Assembly (NCBI GenBank): GCA_021785355.1
Contig: JAJYFR010000002.1
Span: 74,529-112,298, forward strand
Source of the DNA: a bacterium
GTDB lineage: Bacteria; Patescibacteriota; Dojkabacteria; JAKAPS01; JAJZLI01
Length of the DNA: 37,770 nucleotides
Reading direction: 5' to 3'
Shown one piece after another: positions 6,952 through 14,161 of the stretch. The notes beneath the pieces were generated by a model, which was given only the letters and a program-made list of their open reading frames with translations, searched no databases and was not told the origin of the DNA. Every line of letters begins with the position of its first letter. Position 1 is the stretch's first letter. A program made the translations under genes and the position numbers.

Positions 6952-7755
6952 TTATATTTGGATATCCCTCCTATTAAATATAAATAGTCCTAAAAGAAAA
7001 AATATTATAAAGATTAAAGAGAAAATAATTATAGAAAGACTCTTTATATTATTATATTGAAGTATATTATTTACATTATAATAATAAAAAAGTGAGAAAT
7101 ATTTTAAGTTTTCTAAATTAGAAGATAAGGAAGGAGCTATATTAAAAACATACATAATTGATATTATAAAAGATAATAAAGTATTTGATGCACTTTTTGT
7201 AGAAAAAATAGAAGATATAAAAAAACTTAAACTTAAAATAGATAAACTGAAAAATAAAGTAAGTATAATGAGAAGATAAATATCTAAAATTGAATATTTA
7301 AGATTCTCTATAGTTGCTAAAGGAATTATTAAAAATATAGAAAAAAATATAAAAATAATAATAGAAATTATACCCGATATATATTTTGATACATATATCT
7401 TAATACGAGAAATAGGGAGAGATAAAATTAAACCAATAGTACTATCTTCTATCTGTCCTACTAATTGAGAATTTGAAAATGAAACAATAAAAAATATAAT
7501 TATTAAAGGTAATATCAATCCTGTATATTTACCTGACAAATAATTCAAAAATGTCAATTGACCATTAGAAGCTATACCGAATGCTTTAAGCATAACTTTT
7601 GGAAGAGATGCCAGTAACTGATTATATGCTTTCGATTGACTCTGAAGAGCTGGAAAAGTTACAGCTAAGAGTAAAAGATACAGAAAAGTACCTATAGAAT
7701 AGTAAATTATTAGCATCTTCTTTTCTTTTAATATGTTTTGTATAAAACTCATCAT
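6952..7755 (-). CDS. ABC-2 type transporter permease
   Basis: A 267-residue membrane protein with about six helices and a large loop after the first (about residues 35-75), the usual plan of ABC-2 permeases. A conserved-looking EDSTIGLILSLPISR (107-121) marks the coupling region after helix 2. It overlaps the ATPase gene by 4 bases, so the two form one exporter. The substrate is unknown; drugs, lipids or peptides are typical for the family. Confidence 0.8.
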   Translation of the reverse strand: MMSFIQNILKEKKMLIIYYSIGTFLYLLLLAVTFPALQSQSKAYNQLLASLPKVMLKAFGIASNGQLTFLNYLSGKYTGLILPLIIIFFIVSFSNSQLVGQIEDSTIGLILSLPISRIKIYVSKYISGIISIIIFIFFSIFLIIPLATIENLKYSILDIYLLIILTLFFSLSILSLSFFISSIFSTKSASNTLLSFIISIMYVFNIAPSLSSNLENLKYFSLFYYYNVNNILQYNNIKSLSIIIFSLIFIIFFLLGLFIFNRRDIQI

Positions 7756-8618
7756 TTCTTATAAAATTCTAAAAAAGTATCTTCTAAAGATATAGGCTCT
7801 ACTAGTAAATTTTCAATATCATATTTACTTATTATTTTTATAAATGAATTAATATCTGTCTTCACTTTTACTTTAATACTATTTTTTGTATTATCTACAA
7901 TCTCAAGATTTTCAAAATCTTTAATATTGTACTTTTCTTTAAATTTAATAATAACAGAATATATTTTCTTTTTTTTAACTTCATCTATACCTTCTATATC
8001 TACTAACATTCCTTCTTTTATTATCCCTATCCTATCACAAACATCTCCTACCTCTTGAAGGTCATGAGACGAAAGAAAAATACTTACACCTCTCTTCTTT
8101 ATATCTAAAATTAAAGAATGAAATATACTTTGATATAAAGGATCTAAACCTCTAGAAGGTTCATCTAATATAATGATTTGAGGATTACAAATTAAAGAAA
8201 GCAGTAAAGAGACTTTTTGTCTATTCCCATAAGATAAAGTTTTTATTCTTGAATTTAATGAAATATCCAAAGATTTTATTATATTTTTATCGTATTCAGA
8301 TGGTTTTTTAAAACTATATACAAAATTTATATGATCAGAAACAGTCCAATTCATGTTTAATATATCAGAAGATGATCCATATGATATTTTCTTTTTTATT
8401 TCAACAATATTATTCTTAATATTTTTAGAAAATATCTTTATACTTCCTGTATCTGGATATATAAATCCCATTAAACAATTTATCGTTGTAGTCTTTCCTG
8501 CACCATTAGGACCCAAAAATCCAAAAATTTCACCTTGTTTCAAAGAAAAATTTAAATTTTTTAAAACTTCCTTTGTTCCAAAAGATTTAGATAGGTCAAA
8601 AACTTCTAATACATCCAT
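7752..8618 (-). CDS. ABC transporter ATP-binding protein
   Basis: About 288 residues from the preferred start. Numbered from the longer frame that starts at 8636, it has Walker A GPNGAGKTT (42-50), signature LSYGNRQKV (134-142, an LSGGQ variant), Walker B IIILDEPSRGLDP (144-156) and switch histidine H181 in SSHDLQEV. The remainder forms a C-terminal accessory domain as in multidrug or bacitracin-type exporters. The longer frame (MYYIGC...) would begin inside the -10 element, so the ATG at 8618 is preferred. It is co-transcribed with the permease. Confidence 0.9.
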   Translation of the reverse strand: MDVLEVFDLSKSFGTKEVLKNLNFSLKQGEIFGFLGPNGAGKTTTINCLMGFIYPDTGSIKIFSKNIKNNIVEIKKKISYGSSSDILNMNWTVSDHINFVYSFKKPSEYDKNIIKSLDISLNSRIKTLSYGNRQKVSLLLSLICNPQIIILDEPSRGLDPLYQSIFHSLILDIKKRGVSIFLSSHDLQEVGDVCDRIGIIKEGMLVDIEGIDEVKKKKIYSVIIKFKEKYNIKDFENLEIVDNTKNSIKVKVKTDINSFIKIISKYDIENLLVEPISLEDTFLEFYKK

Positions 8619-8627
8619 ACACCCTAT

Positions 8628-8662
8628 ATAATACATTCTAAAATATTATTGTCAATAATATT
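8628..8662 (-). promoter_or_regulatory. ABC exporter promoter with 21-base palindromic operator
   Basis: On the minus strand: TTGACA (8650-8655), 16 bases, TATTAT (8628-8633), then 9 bases to the ATG at 8618. The perfect inverted repeat AATATTATTG-T-CAATAATATT (8642-8662) covers the -35. Its core has the 7-1-7 geometry of Fur-family boxes but not a known Fur consensus. It also lies 71 bases upstream of the divergent redox operon. Confidence 0.6.
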
Positions 8663-8733
8663 TTTTATTATTTTAATCTTATTTTAATGAATAATTGTGA
8701 ATATGTAATCTTAAAATCACATTATAAATAAAT

Positions 8734-9171
8734 ATGAAGCCTAAAATTATAATACCTATATTTGTTGTTATTGCTGTAGGAATAATAGTAGCTATAACAA
8801 TACAACCTTATCAAGGTTCAAACAGTACTAGTACCAGTTCTACAAAAAATACTATTTCTTCAAACAAAAATTCTATACCTGTAACTACACAATATAAAAA
8901 TGGATCATATACAGGAAGTGTACAATCTAATGTTTTTGGAAATTTACAAGTAGCATTAACTATACAAAACGGAAAGATATCTAATATTAAATTTTTATCA
9001 TATCCTCAGAACGAGAGTACATCACTTTATATATCCCAACAGGTTGCTAAACCTCTTGTACAAGAAGCTATTCAAGCTCAAAATGCTAATGTAAGTGTAA
9101 TCTCTGGAGCAACTTATACATCTCAACTTTTTCAACAATCTCTTTCTGATGCATTAAAAAAAGCCACATGA
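8734..9171 (+). CDS. Membrane-anchored FMN-binding protein (flavinylation target)
   Basis: A 145-residue protein with an N-terminal membrane helix (4-24), a Ser/Thr-rich linker (28-50), and an FMN-binding domain of the RnfG/NqrC type. The flavinylation motif SGATYTS is at 124-130, with T127 the likely residue for phosphoester-linked FMN. The domain should face outside. It overlaps the next gene, apbE, which encodes the enzyme that attaches FMN to such motifs. It heads a four-gene redox operon and is probably its terminal one-electron carrier. Confidence 0.85.
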   Translation: MKPKIIIPIFVVIAVGIIVAITIQPYQGSNSTSTSSTKNTISSNKNSIPVTTQYKNGSYTGSVQSNVFGNLQVALTIQNGKISNIKFLSYPQNESTSLYISQQVAKPLVQEAIQAQNANVSVISGATYTSQLFQQSLSDALKKAT

Positions 9172-9893
9172 AAAAAACAAAAATAATTATGGGACTTCCC
9201 ATCACAATAGAAATTGTTGATAAATGTTTATATTCTGATATAAATGAAGTTTTTGGTTTTTTTGAATATATTGATAGAGTTTTTAGTACTTATAAAAAAA
9301 ATTCAGAAATATCAAAAATAAATAAAGGGTTAATAAAAAATTACAGTAAAGATATGAAAACTGTTTTTGTATTAGCAGAAAAAACTAAAAAAGAAACAGA
9401 TGGTTTTTTTGATATTAAATTCAGAGGAGAAATCGATCCATCAGGAATTGTAAAAGGTTGGTCAATTAAAAAAGCTTCTAATATACTTAAGAATAAAGGA
9501 TATAAGAATTATTACATAGAAGCAGGAGGTGACATTGAGGTTGTAGGAAAAAATTTAGATAAAGAATGGAAAATTGGAATAAGAAATCCTTGGAATCTTG
9601 AAGAAATAATAAAAGTAGTGAAATTAAAAAATAAAGGAATAGCAACATCAGGAACATATATAAGAGGAAATCATATATATAATCCTCATACTAAAAAAAA
9701 TATTAATTCTAATATAAGTCTTACAGTAATAGCTAATAATGTATATAATGCTGATAGAATTGCAACAGCAGCTTTTTCTATGGGAAAAGAAGGTATTAAT
9801 TTTATAGAAAATCTAAAAGGATATGAAGGATATTTAATAGATAATAAAAAAAATGCAACATTAACATCTAATTTCAATAAATATATAATATGA
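9168..9893 (+). CDS. apbE: ApbE-type FAD:protein FMN transferase
   Basis: A 241-residue enzyme that transfers FMN from FAD to a Ser/Thr of target proteins, using Mg2+. Family motifs in order are STYKKNSEISKIN (40-52), DPSGIVKGW (91-99), AGGD (119-122), IRNPW (138-142), ATSGTY (159-164), HIYNPHT (169-175) and DRIATAAFSMG (196-206). It is shorter than typical ApbE (about 300-350 residues) and starts directly in the catalytic domain with no signal peptide or lipobox, although its likely target faces outside. It overlaps both neighbours by 4 bases. Confidence 0.88.
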   Translation: MKKTKIIMGLPITIEIVDKCLYSDINEVFGFFEYIDRVFSTYKKNSEISKINKGLIKNYSKDMKTVFVLAEKTKKETDGFFDIKFRGEIDPSGIVKGWSIKKASNILKNKGYKNYYIEAGGDIEVVGKNLDKEWKIGIRNPWNLEEIIKVVKLKNKGIATSGTYIRGNHIYNPHTKKNINSNISLTVIANNVYNADRIATAAFSMGKEGINFIENLKGYEGYLIDNKKNATLTSNFNKYII

Positions 9894-10147
9894 AAATAAT
9901 AACAAATACACCTTATTTACTTATATTTGGACAAGATCTCGTCTATTGGACAGGAATGATAGGAGGAGTTCTTTTCTTAATATTAATAATTAGTGCAATA
10001 ATAAAAAAGTTTAATTTAAAAATATGGAAAAATCATCAAATTATGGCTACTAAATACCACCATTGGTTAGGTTGGATTACTCTTGCAATACTTCTGATTC
10101 ATACTATTCTTGCAATAATACAATTTAATTTTCATATATTTTTATAA
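9890..10147 (+). CDS. Small ferric-reductase/cytochrome b-like membrane protein
   Basis: An 85-residue protein with two membrane helices (about 16-37 and 58-78). Histidines H57/H58 and H71 lie on the second helix, 13-14 residues apart, as in haem-binding helices of ferric reductase-like proteins (KYHHWLGW...LLIHT). Only one such helix is present, so two copies would be needed to bind haem with bis-His ligation. Placed between apbE and a flavin reductase, it probably carries electrons across the membrane. The assignment rests on the His pattern and context. Confidence 0.6.
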   Translation: MKIITNTPYLLIFGQDLVYWTGMIGGVLFLILIISAIIKKFNLKIWKNHQIMATKYHHWLGWITLAILLIHTILAIIQFNFHIFL

Positions 10148-10828
10148 ATGTTTGATTCACTAAAAAAACATAAAGGAGTAATATACTCAAATAAAAAATT
10201 ATCTAATACTTTAAATCATATTGTAATAAAAACTGAAGATTACATATCATTTGAACCTGGAGATTATATAACACTATTTATAGGGGGATATGTGCCTAGA
10301 AATTACTCTATAGCTAATATTTCTTCTCCTTCAAAAAATATAGAAATAATAATTAATACATCAACTCCAGGTGTAGGTGCTAGAGAACTTAAAGATATAA
10401 AAAGTGGAGTAGAAATTAATTTTTTAGAACCTTTCGGGAATTTTAAATACAAAAAAAATAAGTATAGCTGGTTTATTGCAGTAGGAAGTGGAATATCTCC
10501 ATTAATCCCTATGATACATCAAGCAAAAATAGATTTATCTAATATCAAGATTTTTTTTGGAGCAAGAGAGGAATTTGATATACCCGATTTATCTTTCTTG
10601 GATATACCTATAAATTATACAATAACAAAACCTTCTGATGAATGGAAAGGAGATGTAGGCAGAGTTCAATTAATATTAAAAAAAGAACTTGATAAAAATA
10701 AAAATATATTAAATAAGATTTATTTTTATATATGTGGACAACCTATTATGATAAACCATACACTTGATTTGCTTCAAAATAATAACATAAAAAATGAAAA
10801 TATAATTTTCGAAAAATATTCTTTATAG
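10148..10828 (+). CDS. FAD/NAD(P)-binding oxidoreductase (ferredoxin reductase-like)
   Basis: A 226-residue protein of the ferredoxin-NADP reductase superfamily. The FAD-binding motif RNYSIAN is at about 56-62, a GSGISPLIPMI nucleotide-binding turn at about 113-123, and YICGQPIMI at about 193-201 near the C-terminal NAD(P) site. No iron-sulfur cluster cysteines are seen. The ATG follows the stop of the preceding gene directly. It likely takes hydride from NAD(P)H and feeds the small membrane protein and then the FMN-binding protein. It converges with the next gene, overlapping by 6 bases. Confidence 0.82.
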   Translation: MFDSLKKHKGVIYSNKKLSNTLNHIVIKTEDYISFEPGDYITLFIGGYVPRNYSIANISSPSKNIEIIINTSTPGVGARELKDIKSGVEINFLEPFGNFKYKKNKYSWFIAVGSGISPLIPMIHQAKIDLSNIKIFFGAREEFDIPDLSFLDIPINYTITKPSDEWKGDVGRVQLILKKELDKNKNILNKIYFYICGQPIMINHTLDLLQNNNIKNENIIFEKYSL

Positions 10829-11782
10829 AAAATTTACTCCATCAAAAATACCTTTAACTAAAAGTTTGACATTACCCCCTGTAATATTATATACACCTTC
10901 ACTATAAGTATAATATTTAGTTCCAAAAACATCAGGGTTTGCACTCCTGAATACCGCATAAACATTCTTAGAATTAAAAGCTATTCCATCTATATATTGC
11001 TTATTAATACTTAAATATAAAGAAGATGTATTGCTCTTCAAATTAATTTTATATACATTTGCACTATATAAACCACTAGAAGATAAAGTATCTCTTACTA
11101 TAAATAAAGTATTATTATATCCAGAAACACCATCAGCATAACTTCCTAAATTAACAACACAGGATATATTATTAAAATTATTTACACTAAGTTTGATGAG
11201 AGAACAATTATTATAATTTTCTAAATTTATATACAAATTATTATTATAAAAATATATACCATGTGGATTTAAGAGATTAGAAACAACTTCTTGTGCTTTA
11301 AAAGTATTAATATTTATTTTCACAATTACTCCTCTTAAAACATCAGTCGCATAAAGATAACCATTATAAAAGGCAAGATCTCCTACTCCTTCAAAATTGT
11401 AAAATTGATTATTCTCATAATAACCATTAATAGTTGATGCAAAATTGTTATAAGAACAATGAGATGGAATACAGATATTGATAGCATTACTCTCATTAGA
11501 AATCGCATATTCATTCTTTTTAAATTCTATAACTGAATCTGCAGCCTTTCCTTTTCCTAAAAAACCACTAATCACTACACTTTTTGAATTATTAATATTA
11601 ATGGAATATAAATAATTTAAACCTGTATAAAGCAATATATTGGGAATTTGCTTTTTTAACAATGATTTTGTAGTTCTAGTTTTATAAACTGTAACTTTAC
11701 CAGCAGAATAATAACTATTTACAAAATATATAAAACCTAATATTAAAATTATAGAGAATATTTTTATTATTTTCTTTATCAT
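10823..11782 (-). CDS. Membrane-anchored beta-propeller-like surface protein
   Basis: A 319-residue protein with an N-terminal membrane anchor (5-24) and then repeated strand-rich segments of the type LAFYNGYLYATD, GIYFYNNNLYINL and GIAFNSKNVYAVF, spaced as in SMP-30/NHL/YVTN-like propellers. Three cysteines (near 104, 109 and 198) may form disulfides. No catalytic metal site can be assigned. It faces outside the cell. It is an unknown surface protein of propeller type. Confidence 0.6.
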   Translation of the reverse strand: MIKKIIKIFSIILILGFIYFVNSYYSAGKVTVYKTRTTKSLLKKQIPNILLYTGLNYLYSININNSKSVVISGFLGKGKAADSVIEFKKNEYAISNESNAINICIPSHCSYNNFASTINGYYENNQFYNFEGVGDLAFYNGYLYATDVLRGVIVKININTFKAQEVVSNLLNPHGIYFYNNNLYINLENYNNCSLIKLSVNNFNNISCVVNLGSYADGVSGYNNTLFIVRDTLSSSGLYSANVYKINLKSNTSSLYLSINKQYIDGIAFNSKNVYAVFRSANPDVFGTKYYTYSEGVYNITGGNVKLLVKGIFDGVNFL

Positions 11783-11811
11783 ATTATCCCAATACTAACA
11801 CAATAACTTCA

Positions 11812-11923
11812 ACTTATATAGACTTATATAGGATAGGGTGTTATAATATCTACTAGTAATTTAGATTTTTTATAAAACAAAAAAATCTAAGTATTTATTT
11901 TTTGATGTTTTATAAGAAATTAC
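11812..11923 (+). promoter_or_regulatory. Promoter and structured 5' leader of the DEAD-box helicase
   Basis: TAGACT (11819-11824), 17 bases, TATAAT (11842-11847). The tandem decamer ACTTATATAG x2 (11812-11831) overlaps the -35. The predicted transcript starts near 11854 and has a leader of about 70 bases holding an 11-bp hairpin (11861-11871 with 11880-11890, 8-base loop) followed by a T-rich run. This contrasts with the leaderless promoters elsewhere and suggests attenuation or temperature-sensitive control. Confidence 0.5.
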
Positions 11924-13102
11924 GTGTACTCATATAGAAAAAATTCCACTCAAAGACCTTATTCTAGAAATAGGAGAAGATTTAAAAGTAAAGAAGTAGT
12001 TGATGTTTCTAGATATATATCTAAAAATGTAGAAACTGTTGTAGAAACAAAATATACACCTCAGTATAAATTTGAAGATTTCAATATAGACTCAAATTTA
12101 AAAAGAAATATATTAAATAAAAAATATATTAATCCTACAGAGATACAAGATAAATCTATTCCTTTCATACTTGAGGGTAAAGATCTTATAGGACTTGCAA
12201 ATACAGGAACAGGAAAAACAATTGCATTTCTAATACCTTTATTGGATAAAGTAATAAAGGATAAAAATCAAAAAGTTTTAATTATAACTCCTACAAGAGA
12301 ACTAGCTACTCAGATTAATACAGAGCTAAGAAGTTTGTCAGCAGGATTAGGAATTTATTCTACTCTTTGTATAGGAGGAGTAAGTATAGGAAAACAAATA
12401 TTTGAACTTAAAAGGACTGTACATTTCTTAATTGGAACACCAGGAAGATTAAAAGATCTTTATCAAAGAAAAGTTCTAAGATTAGAAGTTTTTAATAATA
12501 TTGTTTTAGATGAAGTAGACACTATGTTAGATATGGGTTTTATTGATGATATAAAATTTTTATCATCAAAAATTAATACTCAAAGGCAAACATTATTTTT
12601 TTCAGCAACCATGAATGATAATGCCAGAAATATATCTCAATTATTTTTAAAAGATCCAATAACTGTAAGTTTATACACAAAATCTGTTGCATCTAAAAAT
12701 GTTGAGCAAGATATAGTGAAAGTTAAAAGAAGTGAAAATAAAATAGACATTTTACATAATTTATTAATACAACAAGATTTCAAGAAAGTATTAATATTCG
12801 TAAAAACAAAGCATAATACTGAAAATATCTCAGACACTTTAAATAAAAGAGGATTTAATGTACAATCAATACATGGTGATAAATCTCAAGCAAAAAGAAA
12901 TAAAGCTTTATCACTTTTTAGGGAGAACAAGATTAACATATTAGTAGCAACAGACGTAGCTTCTAGAGGTTTAGACATCATGGATATTACTCATGTAATA
13001 AATTATGACTTACCTGAGAATTACGAGGATTATATTCACAGAATAGGAAGGACAGGCAGAGCAGAAAAAAAAGGGAAGGCTCTTACTTTTATAGAAGAGT
13101 AA
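11924..13102 (+). CDS. DEAD-box ATP-dependent RNA helicase
   Basis: A 392-residue RNA helicase core. Arg/Ser-rich N-terminal tail (1-25); Q-motif region PTEIQ (71-75); motif I TGTGKT (94-99); Ia PTRELA (123-128); Ib GTPGR (161-165); motif II DEVD (176-179) instead of DEAD; III SAT (197-199); V ATDVASRGLD; VI HRIGRTGRA (352-360). There is almost nothing after motif VI, so the C-terminal tail of RhlE/CsdA relatives is absent. The start codon is GTG. It lies 42 bases before an RRM gene, so both may act in RNA remodelling or cold adaptation. Confidence 0.92.
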   Translation: MYSYRKNSTQRPYSRNRRRFKSKEVVDVSRYISKNVETVVETKYTPQYKFEDFNIDSNLKRNILNKKYINPTEIQDKSIPFILEGKDLIGLANTGTGKTIAFLIPLLDKVIKDKNQKVLIITPTRELATQINTELRSLSAGLGIYSTLCIGGVSIGKQIFELKRTVHFLIGTPGRLKDLYQRKVLRLEVFNNIVLDEVDTMLDMGFIDDIKFLSSKINTQRQTLFFSATMNDNARNISQLFLKDPITVSLYTKSVASKNVEQDIVKVKRSENKIDILHNLLIQQDFKKVLIFVKTKHNTENISDTLNKRGFNVQSIHGDKSQAKRNKALSLFRENKINILVATDVASRGLDIMDITHVINYDLPENYEDYIHRIGRTGRAEKKGKALTFIEE

Positions 13103-13144
13103 CCCCTCATTAATTTAGTTTATTTTATTATTTTATTTACAATT

Positions 13145-13405
13145 ATGGCAAAAAATTTATTTATAGGAAAACTACCATATGATCTTACAGATGATGAGTT
13201 GAAAGAACATTTCTCTCAAGTAGGTAATGTACAATCTGCAAAGGTTATTATGGATAAATTTAGCGGACAAGGAAAAGGTTTCGGTTTCGTAGAAATGGAA
13301 ACAGAGGAAGAAGCTAAAAAAGCTATTCAAGAACTTAACAATAGTACTCTTAAAGGTAGAACTATTGTAGTTAATGAAGCTAGACCAAAAGAAAATAAAT
13401 ATTAA
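13145..13405 (+). CDS. RRM-type RNA-binding protein
   Basis: An 86-residue single RNA recognition motif. RNP2 is LFIGKL (5-10), and RNP1 is KGFGFVEM (44-51) with the two stacking aromatics F46 and F48. Bacterial stand-alone RRM proteins bind single-stranded RNA. The gene ends just before a strong terminator and follows the helicase, so the two probably share a transcript or a regulon. Confidence 0.92.
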   Translation: MAKNLFIGKLPYDLTDDELKEHFSQVGNVQSAKVIMDKFSGQGKGFGFVEMETEEEAKKAIQELNNSTLKGRTIVVNEARPKENKY

Positions 13406-13420
13406 TTTATTTTGAAAGTC

Positions 13421-13448
13421 AAAGAGGAGGTGAAAACCTCCTCTTTTT
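13421..13448 (+). terminator. Rho-independent terminator after the RRM gene
   Basis: A perfect 11-bp stem, AAAGAGGAGGT / ACCTCCTCTTT, closed by a GAAA tetraloop and continuing into TT. The flanking A and T runs allow action in both directions, so it may also end the minus-strand gene that stops at 13460. It is the clearest terminator in the window. Confidence 0.9.
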
Positions 13449-13459
13449 ATATTTAATAA

Positions 13460-14161
13460 TTAAGTAAGAATATATCCTGAAAAAAATATTATCCAAGTAA
13501 GCATAAATCCTATCCAAATTATACTCACATTATAAAATCTAGAAACAGAAGCAACAAATGCCAAAATAAATACAGAAAGAGCTATTAAACCTACCCCAAT
13601 TGTTCTTTTTGTTATTTTATGAGCTTTAATATCTTTATAAAAAGAATATATACATACATATAATATCTCTATAGTACCCAGTGTATTTAAAATTACTAAA
13701 GGTATAATCCATAATCCATTATTAATTATATTTACACCTAAAAGAGAAATATTAAGATCTCTTGCTGTTATTATATTTTTAAAGATTAAAAGAGTTAATG
13801 CATTAAAATTAGGTATGTTAAAAGAAGATATCAATAATAGAAATATTAAAATTAAAGAAAGAGCTAATGTAGAAAAGAATAAATAGTTTTGAATCTTACC
13901 TTTACCTAGAAGATATACAGCTCCTAATCCTAATATTGCAGGTGTTAGACCTGCTCCTAAAAAATAATATATATAGAAATCAAAATAGTTTTTTGTATAT
14001 ATGGAAAGTAAAAAAGCTAAAACAGATATTGCTGTCTCAAAAAAACCAAATGACCAGAATAAATTACTTAATGTTTTTTTCTTTAAATACTTATTTAGTG
14101 ATATTATAAATAATATAAATATTATAATATTACTTACAATTATACTTAAAATTGAAATCAT
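13460..14161 (-). CDS. Seven-helix membrane protein, unknown function
   Basis: A 233-residue protein, almost entirely seven hydrophobic helices with short loops; the longest loop (about 112-140) carries RDLN. No family is recognised; the topology recalls 7TM sensor modules without an attached signalling domain. On the minus strand a TATAAT (14168-14173) lies 6 bases before the ATG, inside the first codons of the divergent GH13 gene. The two start codons abut as CATATG. Confidence 0.65.
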   Translation of the reverse strand: MISILSIIVSNIIIFILFIISLNKYLKKKTLSNLFWSFGFFETAISVLAFLLSIYTKNYFDFYIYYFLGAGLTPAILGLGAVYLLGKGKIQNYLFFSTLALSLILIFLLLISSFNIPNFNALTLLIFKNIITARDLNISLLGVNIINNGLWIIPLVILNTLGTIEILYVCIYSFYKDIKAHKITKRTIGVGLIALSVFILAFVASVSRFYNVSIIWIGFMLTWIIFFSGYILT

